Of a stretch of 35,420 bases of DNA, positions 7,942 to 16,384 are shown in pieces. Source of the stretch: Anaerolineales bacterium. Lineage in GTDB: Bacteria > Chloroflexota > Anaerolineae > Anaerolineales > UBA11858. The stretch covers positions 1 through 35,420 of the forward strand of contig JANTFT010000024.1 in assembly GCA_024763275.1 (NCBI GenBank). The letters are read 5' to 3'. How positions within the stretch are numbered: the first letter of the stretch is position 1; every line of letters starts with the position of its first letter. The notes under the pieces were generated by a model. That model was not told the origin of the DNA. It saw nothing but the letters and a program-made list of their open reading frames with translations, and did not search any database. The position numbers and the translations under genes are program-made.

Positions 7942-10026
7942 ATGACTGACCTGCAATTCACTCTCCCAATCTTACCCTCTGTGCTGTCAGGACTGATCTC
8001 CTTGCTGGCGGCTATCCGGCTGTACAACCATCGGTCTTCCCCTGGAGCTGTCCCTCTCAGCCTGCTGTTCTATTCAATATTCATCTTGTCCCTGGGCCTC
8101 ACCGGTGAGCGCCTGGTCCCTACTCTATCCCAGAAAGTTATCTGGCTACAGATCCAGTATCTGGGAACCGCCTTTGTCTCAGTATTCTGGCTTTTATTCT
8201 GCCTCCGGTATTCTAATCATAAACGTCCAGGACCCACTACCTTCTTTCTGATCTTTTCCTGGATTCCGATCATCACCATCATCCTGGCTTTCACCAACCA
8301 GATCCACAACCTGATCTGGTCTGGCTTACACTTGAGTGAGGTCCGGGGAGTCACCATACTCCAGCAGGATTTTGGTCCCTGGTTCTGGCTGAACGCCCTC
8401 TATTCCCACGCGCTCTACCTGGCAGGGATCTTTCTTCTGATCCAGTTCTTCTTCAGAACCCCACGGGCACTCCGGCTGCAAATTTTACTGGTGATCCTGG
8501 CTGGACTCATCCCTGGAGCGGCGAATTACCTCTACCTTGCTGGAGCCAACCCTTTCCCGACGATCAGCATCACATCGCTCAGTTTCATCTTAATGGGGCT
8601 GATCATTGTTTATGTGCTCTATTTCCACCAGTTCCTCAATCTGATCCCTATCGCCCGGGACACGACCGTTGAAAATATGCGCGATGGGATAGTCGTGGTA
8701 GACCTGAAAGACCGCATTGTGGATATCAATCCGGCAGCGCAAAATATCCTCCAGACATCCCTGAAGGAAGTTCTTGGTAAGACGACCAGCGAAGTACTGG
8801 ACGACCTTGCAGATTGGATATCCAGATCAAAAGAAGGAAACACACCTGTCAAGATCCTCAACATCGGCCGGAATGAAGACAAGAAGAACTATGTACTGAA
8901 CCAGATCACCTTGAACGACGCCCGCGGCTCTCTGATCGGATATACGATCATTTTCCATGACACCACTGAAACCCACGCCCTCAATAAAAGCCTGAAGGTT
9001 CAGGCTGACCGTCTGGCCGTCCTTTATGAAATTGGCAAAGCGATCACCAGCACATTGGAAATTGATGATCTCCTGGGACTGATATTCAATCAGCTGTCCA
9101 AGGTGATCCACAGCGATGCCTATTTTGTCGCTCTTTACCATCCGGATAGCCATCAACTGGAAATCAAAGTCCTCTCAGATCGGGGCAAGCTCTATCCCCC
9201 CTCCCTGGTTGACGCTGACCAGGGCGTTTCCAGCTGGATAGTCAAGCACAAAAAGCCCCTCCTGGTCAAGGACCTGAGCAAGGAACTCGTTGATCTGGGT
9301 GTAAAACCAATCATGGTAGGAGATCGGAAGCTCTCCCGTTCCTGGCTGGGAGTCCCTCTGATAGCAGATGACCAGTTGATCGGCCTCCTGGCGGTTACCA
9401 GTTATGCTGCTGGTGTATTCGATGAAAACGACCAGCTGCTGATGGAGCAAATCGGCCAGCAAGCAGCGCTGAGCATCCAGAACGCCCGCCACTACGAAGA
9501 GGCCAGCCAACAGGCCAAGCTGGATTCTCTGACCGGGGTCAGCAACCACAATCACTTCATTGAAAAACTTCATGAAGAAGGGGAAAAAGCTCTTGCCAGG
9601 ATGATGCCGCTGTCTTTAATCATGCTGGATATCGATTATTTTAAAACCTACAATGACACTTATGGCCACACCATTGGCGACCAGGTGCTGCGGCTGACCG
9701 TTCAGGCTATTAGCTCCCATGTTAAAAAGACAGATATTGTCGGGCGCTGGGGTGGCGAGGAATTTGGTATCATCCTGCCCAACGCGGCCGTGACTCAAGC
9801 CAACATGGTGGCCAACCGGATCCGGAACACCTTATCCGAACTCCCCCTCTTTGATGTAGCTGGACAGACCATTCCCAAACCAACCATTTCCCAGGGCATC
9901 GCAACCATCCCGGACCACACAACGGATGTGGATGAGCTGATGGTCATCGCCGACCGGGCTCTCTACAGGGCCAAAGAACGCGGCCGGGACCAGGTAGCCG
10001 TCGGTATAGCCTCCTCCACCCAGTAA
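7942..10026 (+). CDS. 7TM-PAS-GAF diguanylate cyclase
   Basis: 694 aa, predicted to make c-di-GMP from two GTP. The N-terminus has seven membrane helices (about 8-232) like the 7TM sensor region of histidine kinases (HisKA_7TM type). PAS follows (about 238-345), then GAF (about 358-520) and GGDEF (about 525-690). The active-site loop is GRWGGEEF (Gly604-Phe608), a competent variant, with the metal-binding LDIDYFKTYND segment intact. The inhibitory I-site, usually RxxD five residues upstream, reads KKTD (Lys595-Asp598), so product inhibition may be weak or absent. No EAL or HD-GYP domain is fused. It is the only clearly catalytic protein of the three-gene sensory operon. The start lacks a clear ribosome site. 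Confidence 0.92.
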   Translation: MTDLQFTLPILPSVLSGLISLLAAIRLYNHRSSPGAVPLSLLFYSIFILSLGLTGERLVPTLSQKVIWLQIQYLGTAFVSVFWLLFCLRYSNHKRPGPTTFFLIFSWIPIITIILAFTNQIHNLIWSGLHLSEVRGVTILQQDFGPWFWLNALYSHALYLAGIFLLIQFFFRTPRALRLQILLVILAGLIPGAANYLYLAGANPFPTISITSLSFILMGLIIVYVLYFHQFLNLIPIARDTTVENMRDGIVVVDLKDRIVDINPAAQNILQTSLKEVLGKTTSEVLDDLADWISRSKEGNTPVKILNIGRNEDKKNYVLNQITLNDARGSLIGYTIIFHDTTETHALNKSLKVQADRLAVLYEIGKAITSTLEIDDLLGLIFNQLSKVIHSDAYFVALYHPDSHQLEIKVLSDRGKLYPPSLVDADQGVSSWIVKHKKPLLVKDLSKELVDLGVKPIMVGDRKLSRSWLGVPLIADDQLIGLLAVTSYAAGVFDENDQLLMEQIGQQAALSIQNARHYEEASQQAKLDSLTGVSNHNHFIEKLHEEGEKALARMMPLSLIMLDIDYFKTYNDTYGHTIGDQVLRLTVQAISSHVKKTDIVGRWGGEEFGIILPNAAVTQANMVANRIRNTLSELPLFDVAGQTIPKPTISQGIATIPDHTTDVDELMVIADRALYRAKERGRDQVAVGIASSTQ

Positions 10027-10098
10027 ACTCTCAGCGAATTCTTTTTATCCTGGAGATAAAATCCCGCAGGGTGTTCTGCCCTATGTTAAAATCGGAGT

Positions 10099-11028
10099 AT
10101 GACCCCTCGGATTGTCTTCCTGGGAACACCTGATTTTGCCGTGCCCTCTCTCCAGAAACTGGCAGAGAACTTTCAGGTTGTGGGTGTGGTGACCCAACCT
10201 GACCGCCCTGCTGGCCGGGGCCGGGAACAATTTCCCCCTCCTGTGAAAAAGACTGCCCAGGAGTTGGATCTGGACGTTTTCCAAACCCAGGATGTTAACA
10301 GCCTGCCCTCCCTGAATGTGATCCGGGGGTGGGAGCCGGATTTGATCTGTGTGGCGGCTTTCGGACAGATTCTCCACCAGGAGCTGCTCAACCTCCCGGG
10401 AGCTGGCTGCCTGAATGTTCATGCCTCCCTGCTGCCCCGCTGGAGGGGCGCCTCTCCCATTAACGCCGCCATCCTGGCTGGAGACACGATCAGCGGGGTA
10501 ACGATCATGAAAATGGGGCCGGGGTTAGATGACGGCCCGATCATCGCCCAGCAAAGCCTCGAAATAAGCCCAGAGGAAACCGCGGGGGCATTGTCAGACC
10601 ACCTGGCAGAGCTGGGCGGAGAACTGCTGGTTGAGACCATCCCTCCCTACCTGGAGGGAAAGCTTCAACCGCAGCCGCAGGACAGCTCCCAGGCAACTTA
10701 CGCAGGCCTGCTCACCAAAAAGGACGGAGAGCTGGATTTCCAGCGGGACGCTGAAGACTTAGCCCGCAAAGTACGGGCTTTCTTCCCCTGGCCGGGCACC
10801 TACACCTCCTGGCAGGGATCCCGGCTGCTGATCCACAAAGCCAGACCTGCAAACGTAACCTCCCCGGGAGCGGGGGTGTTTACTGTATATGAAGGACTCC
10901 CGGCGATCGGCACCGGAAGCGGTCTCCTTGTACTGGATGAACTGCAATTGGCTGGAAAAAGCAAGCTGCCAGGGCGGGATTTCCTCAATGGTATCCCTGC
11001 CTGGGAAAACTCCCGGGTGGATAGTTAA
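10099..11028 (+). CDS. fmt: Methionyl-tRNA formyltransferase
   Basis: 309 aa. Transfers formyl from 10-formyl-THF to Met-tRNA(fMet) for initiation. The N-terminal motif is IVFLGTPDFAVPSL. The folate and catalytic region contains CLNVHASLLPRWRGASPIN and GPGLDDGPI, and the C-terminal OB-like domain contains RAFFPWPGT. Length is normal. GGAG lies only two bases from the ATG, too close for normal Shine-Dalgarno spacing. A TAAAAT at 10087-10092 sits directly upstream, so transcription may start at or near the ATG, although no -35 is evident. fmt is followed at 18 bases by a phosphatase gene and then a reductase, all on the same strand. Confidence 0.96.
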   Translation: MTPRIVFLGTPDFAVPSLQKLAENFQVVGVVTQPDRPAGRGREQFPPPVKKTAQELDLDVFQTQDVNSLPSLNVIRGWEPDLICVAAFGQILHQELLNLPGAGCLNVHASLLPRWRGASPINAAILAGDTISGVTIMKMGPGLDDGPIIAQQSLEISPEETAGALSDHLAELGGELLVETIPPYLEGKLQPQPQDSSQATYAGLLTKKDGELDFQRDAEDLARKVRAFFPWPGTYTSWQGSRLLIHKARPANVTSPGAGVFTVYEGLPAIGTGSGLLVLDELQLAGKSKLPGRDFLNGIPAWENSRVDS

Positions 11029-11046
11029 TAGGAAAGTTAAGAAACT

Positions 11047-11694
11047 ATGCCAGATGCATCCAAGCAACCCCAGCAAATCTCAATCATTTTCTTGCGCCAT
11101 GGTGAGTCAATCGGGAATGCCGAAAGACGCCATCAAGGGCAGGCGGATTACCCCCTGACAGATCTGGGAGTCCAGCAGGTTCAGCTCCTGGCAGAGGATT
11201 GGAAATCGAGGAACTATCACTTTGACCTGGCGGTTGCCAGCCCTCTCTCCCGCGCCAGGCAATCCGCGGAAATTCTCGCTAAGGTTCTGAATGTTGAATT
11301 GAGATTCGATCCCATCTGGCAGGAGCGGGACAACGGCAAACTGGCCGGAATGCTGCACAGCAGAGCTCTGGAGATGCTCCCACCCCCAGATTTTATCCCC
11401 CTTTACGAACCAATCGCTGATACGGGGGAAAGCCAATGGGAACTCTATCTGCGGGCTGGACAGGCACTGAACAGCTTGATGAGCAAACCTCCCGGCCGCT
11501 ATCTGGTGATCTCGCATGGGGGCTTGCTGAACATGGTGATGCATGCCCTGGTCGGGGTAATTCCCCAGCCCAACTTTCAGGGCCCGAATTTCCGCTTCAG
11601 CAACGCTGGGTATACACAAGTCCACTATCTACCAGAAAACGGCACCTGGTCCATTCTGCAGCACAACAACACCTGCCACCTCAAGGAACGCTGA
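11047..11694 (+). CDS. Histidine phosphatase family protein (phosphoglycerate-mutase-like)
   Basis: 215 aa. The catalytic LRHGES motif is near residue 18, ASPLSRARQSAEIL near 70, and a second His sits in VISHGGLLNMVMHAL. These are the phosphohistidine and acid/base elements of the histidine-phosphatase superfamily (branch 1). The substrate cannot be read from the sequence: cofactor-dependent phosphoglycerate mutase, cobalamin-pathway phosphatases and broad phosphatases share this fold. The short length and the central insert KLAGMLHSRALEML argue against classical GpmA. It lies between fmt and the panE-like gene, probably in the same transcript. Confidence 0.88.
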   Translation: MPDASKQPQQISIIFLRHGESIGNAERRHQGQADYPLTDLGVQQVQLLAEDWKSRNYHFDLAVASPLSRARQSAEILAKVLNVELRFDPIWQERDNGKLAGMLHSRALEMLPPPDFIPLYEPIADTGESQWELYLRAGQALNSLMSKPPGRYLVISHGGLLNMVMHALVGVIPQPNFQGPNFRFSNAGYTQVHYLPENGTWSILQHNNTCHLKER

Positions 11695-11712
11695 TCCAGC
11701 ACCAACACGCCT

Positions 11713-12771
11713 ATGGGTAAAAGCTTTCTGATCATCGGAGCGGGAGCGATCGGCACCTATATCGGGGCCAGCCTGGCCAACCAGGGGCATGAGATCTCCT
11801 TCCTCGAGCGTGAGAAGGATATCCCCTCCCTCCGCAAACAGGGATTAAGTCTGGTGATCGGGGAAACGGAAATCAATGCTACCCCTGCCGCCTTGATCAG
11901 CGAACTGAAAGGGATCCAGGAACTTGACCTGGATCTGGTCATAGTGGCACTGAAAAGCTACCACCTGGAATCCTTTCTGAGCGATCTGGCCGAGATCAAG
12001 GCTTACCTCCCTCCCCTGCTGTGTCTGCAGAACGGGGTCGATAGTGAAGAGCTCCTGGCGAATGTAGTGGGATGGGAGGGAGTGATCCCCGGAACGGTGA
12101 CCAGCGCGGTCGATCGCCTGGGAAAAGGCCGGGCCGTGGTGAGCAAACAGCGGGGGATGGGAATTGCCGGACCGCATCCGCTGGTCAACGAACTGGTGCC
12201 AATTTTCAACCAGGCGGGGTTGAACTGCCGCTATTATCCCCGGGGTGAGGCGCTGAAATGGTCAAAAATGCTCACCAACCTGCTCGGAAACGCCAGCTCG
12301 GCCATCCTCGACCTGTCTGCCGCAGAAATATACGCAGACAGCGGGTTGTATAGAATGGAGCTGAACCAGGTTCGGGAAGCGCTTCGAGTGATGCGGCGCC
12401 AGGGTATCCGTCCTGTTAACCTTCCCGGTGTACCGGTGAAGGCTCTGGCTGGCGTGGTCCGCTTTCTGCCAGCTTTCCTTTCCAAGCCTTTATTATCGGG
12501 AATCGTCGGTGGGGGCAGGGGCGAAAAGATGCCGTCGTTCCATATCGATCTTTACAGCGGAAAGGGAAAGAGTGAGGTCGATCAGCTCAACGGCGCTGTG
12601 GTGCGAGCAGGGAAAGAAACAGGCTGCCCCACACCAGTCAACACCTTCCTGACCCGGACCCTGACCGCTCTGGTAAAGAAAGAGATTCCCCTCACCAGGT
12701 ATAGAAAGAACCCCGATTTATTCCTTCAGGATCTTGAAGCCAGCATTAAAGAGCACCATCTCAACGGATGA
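11713..12771 (+). CDS. panE: 2-dehydropantoate 2-reductase family protein (ketopantoate reductase)
   Basis: 352 aa. NADPH-dependent reduction of ketopantoate to pantoate in coenzyme A synthesis is the usual role. The N-terminal Rossmann motif is IIGAGAIGTYIG. The middle has VIVALKSYHLE and LCLQNGVDSEE, and the C-terminal helical domain contains the catalytic Lys region LKWSKMLTNLLGNASSAI. It is somewhat longer than typical PanE (about 300 aa), with an extended C-terminal half, so a related 2-hydroxyacid reductase activity is possible. No panB or panC lies nearby. Its last 11 bases (12761-12771) overlap the 3' end of the convergent pdp gene. Confidence 0.85.
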   Translation: MGKSFLIIGAGAIGTYIGASLANQGHEISFLEREKDIPSLRKQGLSLVIGETEINATPAALISELKGIQELDLDLVIVALKSYHLESFLSDLAEIKAYLPPLLCLQNGVDSEELLANVVGWEGVIPGTVTSAVDRLGKGRAVVSKQRGMGIAGPHPLVNELVPIFNQAGLNCRYYPRGEALKWSKMLTNLLGNASSAILDLSAAEIYADSGLYRMELNQVREALRVMRRQGIRPVNLPGVPVKALAGVVRFLPAFLSKPLLSGIVGGGRGEKMPSFHIDLYSGKGKSEVDQLNGAVVRAGKETGCPTPVNTFLTRTLTALVKKEIPLTRYRKNPDLFLQDLEASIKEHHLNG

Positions 12772-14065
12772 TCTCATAAACCAGTGGAAGCCGGTCAACT
12801 GGCGTATCGCTCCAGCGGTGAGCTTCAAGCAGGTTAACTTTTGCCTGCTCAAAATCCATCTCCGAGGCAGCGTGCACGATGAACAGATCCTCCCCCTCTT
12901 CCACAAAATCCCCTACCTCCCGCAGGATCTCAATTCCTACGGTGTGGTCGATGAGGTCCTCTTTTCGAGCTCGCCCTGCTCCCAACTCAACAGCGGTTTC
13001 CCCAACAATCCGGGCATGGATCTGGCTCAGGTAGCCGGATCGCGGTGCCGGAACCGTTCTGATCACCATCGCCCGGGGAAATTTATCCGGGTCCTTGATA
13101 AAACTAAGGTCTCCACCCTGGGCTTTGACAAGGTCCAGGAAACGGTTCCAGGCGGATCCATCAGCAAGAGCCTGAAGGGCTTTTCCCCGGGCTTCTTCCT
13201 CACTGGCGGCTTTTTTACCCAGAACAAGCATCTGCTCTGTCACGTCCAGGCAGTGGTTTAAAAAACTTTCCGGTCCTCTTCCCTGAAGGGTATCCAGAGC
13301 TTCTTTCACTTCCAGAATGTTGCCGACTGCAATTCCCAGAGGCTGGTTCATGTCTGAGATCAAGGCTACTGCTTTTCTGCCAGCCAGGTGGGCAATATTC
13401 ACCATGAAACCCGCCAATTCCCGGGCTTCTTCCTGGGTCTTCATGAAAGCACCCAGACCAATCTTGACGTCCAGGACTATCGCCTGCGCTCCGGCAGCGA
13501 TCTTCTTACTCATAATCGAGGAGGCGATCAGGGGAATGGAATCCACCGTACCTGATACGTCACGCAGAGCATATAATTTCCCGTCAGCAGGGGCCAGATC
13601 GGCAGTCTGGCCTGCCAGCACCAATCCGATCTTCTCCAGCTGGTCGAGAAACTCTTCCTGACTCAGGTTCACCCGGAAACCTGGGATAGACTCCATTTTA
13701 TCCAGCGTACCCCCGGTGAATCCCAGGCCCCTGCCGGACATCTTGCCAACCGGCAACCCGCAGGCAGCCACCAGCGGCTCAACTACCAGGGTAGTCTTGT
13801 CCCCCACCCCGCCGCTGGAATGTTTATCAACCGCCAGGGGAACCACCGACGACAGATCCAGGACTTCTCCTGATTGGACCATGGCCATCGTCAGATCAGT
13901 GGTTTCCTGGTGGGTCATCCCCTTCAGCAGAACGGCCATCGCCCAGGCGGAAGCCTGGTAATCCGGGATGGAACCATCGGTGAACCCCTCGATGAAGAAT
14001 TCGATTTCCTCTTTGGTGAGTTCACCCCCATCTCGCTTCTTAATGATGATATCTACAGCACGCAT
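12761..14065 (-). CDS. pdp: Pyrimidine-nucleoside phosphorylase
   Basis: 434 aa. Phosphorolysis of uridine or thymidine to free base plus (deoxy)ribose-1-phosphate. The family signature is clear: phosphate-binding KHSSGGVGDKTTL, then MSGRGLGFTGGTLDKMESIPGF, and the lid-region SIMSKKIAAGAQAIVLDVK. The C-terminal domain ends with DHTVGIEILREVGDFVEEGEDLF. Thymidine phosphorylase (DeoA) is the close alternative; length and motif fit the bacterial PyNP group. ATG at 14065 has CAGGAG upstream, and a TATAAT lies 36 bases before the start. With upp a few kb away, a pyrimidine salvage theme is plausible. Its end overlaps the end of panE by 11 bases. Confidence 0.93.
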   Translation of the reverse strand: MRAVDIIIKKRDGGELTKEEIEFFIEGFTDGSIPDYQASAWAMAVLLKGMTHQETTDLTMAMVQSGEVLDLSSVVPLAVDKHSSGGVGDKTTLVVEPLVAACGLPVGKMSGRGLGFTGGTLDKMESIPGFRVNLSQEEFLDQLEKIGLVLAGQTADLAPADGKLYALRDVSGTVDSIPLIASSIMSKKIAAGAQAIVLDVKIGLGAFMKTQEEARELAGFMVNIAHLAGRKAVALISDMNQPLGIAVGNILEVKEALDTLQGRGPESFLNHCLDVTEQMLVLGKKAASEEEARGKALQALADGSAWNRFLDLVKAQGGDLSFIKDPDKFPRAMVIRTVPAPRSGYLSQIHARIVGETAVELGAGRARKEDLIDHTVGIEILREVGDFVEEGEDLFIVHAASEMDFEQAKVNLLEAHRWSDTPVDRLPLVYEIIR

Positions 14066-14099
14066 AGCTGCTCCTGTTATTCCTTAAATGATGAACTAC

Positions 14100-14108
14100 G
14101 ATTATACC
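14100..14108 (-). promoter_or_regulatory. -10 region for pdp (GGTATAATC)
   Basis: Read on the minus strand this is GGTATAATC, containing a perfect TATAAT (14101-14106) 35 bases before the pdp start. No convincing -35 is seen at 16-18 bases. The same nine bases recur before ruvB and before the kinase gene. Confidence 0.55.
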
Positions 14109-14142
14109 GTAACCGCTCCGATCAGAACCAGGCAGCCGTTTA

Positions 14143-15075
14143 TTAAGCTTGGCCCGGGTCAGGTGATGGAAGGACCTCCGCGGGTTGGTTTACACGGAAT
14201 ATACCTGTCACACCAATCAGAACCAGGATCCCTCCGGCAACTGTCCAGATGGTGATCGGCTCCCTCAGGATCAGCCACCCCAGCAGCACAGCGATCACAG
14301 GATTTACATAGGCATAAGTTGTCACCAGGCTGGCTGGCAGCAGCTGCAGGGCGCTGATAAAGGAGGTAAAGGCTATCAAAGAGCCGAAAACTACCAGATA
14401 CCCCCAGGCAAGCCAGGCTTCCCCGGTGGGGGACGGCAGCGGCTCCCGCATCAGCAGGGCAATCACCATGAAGAACAGGCCTCCAAAGAGCTGCTGGTAG
14501 CCAGAACTCACTCCCCGGCTGATACTAACCGGGCATCTGGACTGCAGCACCAGTCCGCTTGACCAGCTGAAGCTTGCAAATAAAAGAGCCAGGACTGACA
14601 GCAGATCAGCCCGGATTCCCGAGGTCAGCAGGGGATAACTGAGGATGATTATGCCGCCAAACCCTACTATCAATGATGCTGCCAGCAGAAGCGAAGGGAT
14701 CTTCCTGTCCAGAAGAGACTCAAACAGGGCCACCCAGATCGGGGTGCTGGCGACAATCAATGCTGCCAGACCCGAGTCCAGGCGCTGTTCGGCCAGAATG
14801 ACCATGCCGTTGCCGCCAATCCAGAACAGCAATCCCGAGGCTGCCAGTACCAGGATGTCCTTGCGCCGGGGAATGACCTTCTGCTTTCGCAGTACTCCCC
14901 AGAGCACCAGTATGGTCCCCGCTGCTAAAACCCGCAAACCACCAAACCAGAAAGGCCGAAATCCTGATCCTTCATTGATGCCGATGCGGATCGCCAGGTA
15001 GGTGCTTCCCCAGATGAGATATACCGAGAAGAGATTGATCAGACCTGGAAGAGTGATTCTCTTATGTTCTTTCAA
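14143..15075 (-). CDS. EamA-type DMT family transporter
   Basis: 310 aa, about ten membrane helices in two five-helix EamA repeats. The first repeat includes YLIWGSTYLAIRIG near the start and the second includes AYVNPVIAVLLGWLILREPIT, a typical signature near the C-terminal end. It probably exports or exchanges small metabolites, and the substrate is unknown. The start is TTG at 15075, supported by AGGAG (15082-15086) six bases upstream. It lies 31 bases downstream of queA and is probably the last gene of the ruvB transcript. pdp beyond it has its own -10. Confidence 0.9.
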   Translation of the reverse strand: MKEHKRITLPGLINLFSVYLIWGSTYLAIRIGINEGSGFRPFWFGGLRVLAAGTILVLWGVLRKQKVIPRRKDILVLAASGLLFWIGGNGMVILAEQRLDSGLAALIVASTPIWVALFESLLDRKIPSLLLAASLIVGFGGIIILSYPLLTSGIRADLLSVLALLFASFSWSSGLVLQSRCPVSISRGVSSGYQQLFGGLFFMVIALLMREPLPSPTGEAWLAWGYLVVFGSLIAFTSFISALQLLPASLVTTYAYVNPVIAVLLGWLILREPITIWTVAGGILVLIGVTGIFRVNQPAEVLPSPDPGQA

Positions 15076-15106
15076 AATGGTCTCCTGAATTGCTGCTCGC
15101 CCCGGG

Positions 15107-16129
15107 TTACAGGATCAGCATGGCGTCCCCGAAGGAGTAGAAGCGGTATTTTTGCTGTTTTGCCAGCTCGTACAGGGCCAGGATCTTCTCCCTTCCCACG
15201 AAAGCGCTCACCATCATCAGCAGCGTTGATTCAGGAAGGTGGAAATTGGTCAGCATACAATCCACCAGCTGGAATTCAAACCCGGGTAGAATATAAAGAT
15301 CGGTCTGCCCTTCATAAGGCTCGATCAAAGAGGGATCAGCGGAATGCAGGGCCGCGGTCTCCAGGGTTCTCACAGAGGTGGTTCCTACCGCAATGATCCG
15401 GCCGCCCTTCTCCCGGGTCTGGTTGATCTGCTCAGCCACCAAAGGGGATAAGCGGCACCACTCGCTGTGAATGTGATGGTCCCGGGGATCCTGCTCGTGG
15501 ACAGGAGCAAAAGTATCCAGTCCGATATGCAAGGTCACCTCCGCGATGCTGATACCCCGATCCCTTATTTTAGCAAGCAGTTCCGGCGTAAAATGCAGTC
15601 CTGCTGTAGGTGCGGCAGCTGAGCCGGATTCCCGGGCATAAATGGTCTGATAGCGTTCCGGCTGCTTTAATACTTCGTGGATATATGGGGGCAGAGGGAC
15701 TTCTCCGATCTGATCGATCAGCTCTTCGATCGGCTCTGAAAACTGCAGCAAACGCAGGGACCTTCCCAAATCCTCTTTGACAAACGCCTCAGGCCCGCCT
15801 TCAACCTGAATCCTGCTTCCTGGCTTGACACCTTTTCCGCCAACCATGGCTTCCCAACGATCCTGGCCAACCTCCCTGAGCAGCAGCAGTTCCACCCTGC
15901 CGCCGGTAGGGATCTTTTTAGCAAACAACCGGGCGCGGATCACCCGGGTCTGGTTGAGCACCAGCAAATCATCCGGATGCAGCAGCGCTGGCAGATCCCT
16001 GAAAACCATGTGCTCCACCTGATCCCGGGAGCGGTCATACACCATCAAACGGGAAGAATCCCTGGGGCTCACCGGATGCTGGGCAATGAATTCCTTTGGC
16101 AAATGATAGGAAAAATCAGAGGTTTTCAA
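15107..16129 (-). CDS. queA: S-adenosylmethionine:tRNA ribosyltransferase-isomerase
   Basis: 340 aa. Transfers and isomerises the ribose of SAM onto preQ1 in tRNA to form epoxyqueuosine. Recognised by its start (MKTSDFSYHLPKEFIAQHP), LLVLNQTRVIRARLF, SAAAPTAGLHFT, HIGLDTFAPV and TSVRTLETAA, all at expected positions. The full-length family match begins exactly at MKTSDF, which is a TTG codon at 16129 with only a weak AAGAAG site upstream. It follows the DUF2905 gene by 13 bases, in the common ruvB-DUF2905-queA arrangement. Confidence 0.96.
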   Translation of the reverse strand: MKTSDFSYHLPKEFIAQHPVSPRDSSRLMVYDRSRDQVEHMVFRDLPALLHPDDLLVLNQTRVIRARLFAKKIPTGGRVELLLLREVGQDRWEAMVGGKGVKPGSRIQVEGGPEAFVKEDLGRSLRLLQFSEPIEELIDQIGEVPLPPYIHEVLKQPERYQTIYARESGSAAAPTAGLHFTPELLAKIRDRGISIAEVTLHIGLDTFAPVHEQDPRDHHIHSEWCRLSPLVAEQINQTREKGGRIIAVGTTSVRTLETAALHSADPSLIEPYEGQTDLYILPGFEFQLVDCMLTNFHLPESTLLMMVSAFVGREKILALYELAKQQKYRFYSFGDAMLIL

Positions 16130-16142
16130 GGGAGACTTCTTC

Positions 16143-16376
16143 TTACTTCTTAAAAAAATATAGGATCACGTTCAGGATCAGGGTCAGAACGACAGAAATG
16201 ATCAGAGAGGACACCAGTGGTACAGCACAGGTGAAATTACCCCGCTTGAACTTCAAATCCCCGGGAAGGCTTCCCAGAGGGATATCCAGCCGGCCCATAA
16301 AGTAAAGGATCCCGGCAACTACCAACAGCACTATACCAAATACAGCCATAACCCGGGCCAGGGGCATTAGATCCAT
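16143..16376 (-). CDS. DUF2905 family small membrane protein
   Basis: 77 aa with two membrane helices (about 8-28 and 51-75). Between them lies the family's typical segment MGRLDIPLGSLPGDLKFKRGN, here at about 27-47. The function of DUF2905 proteins is unknown to me. They are often found next to ruvB and queA, as here: 8 bases after the ruvB stop and 13 before the queA start. ATG at 16376. Confidence 0.88.
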   Translation of the reverse strand: MDLMPLARVMAVFGIVLLVVAGILYFMGRLDIPLGSLPGDLKFKRGNFTCAVPLVSSLIISVVLTLILNVILYFFKK

Positions 16377-16384
16377 AGTTTCCT

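Noticed and set aside
10061..10084. Hairpin between the cyclase gene and fmt
   Set aside because: Only a 4-bp stem (AGGG/CCCT) with no T-run. Too weak to call.
12734..13261. Plus-strand frame of 175 codons antisense to pdp
   Set aside because: pdp on the other strand has full family motifs. This frame is low-quality and has no family features.
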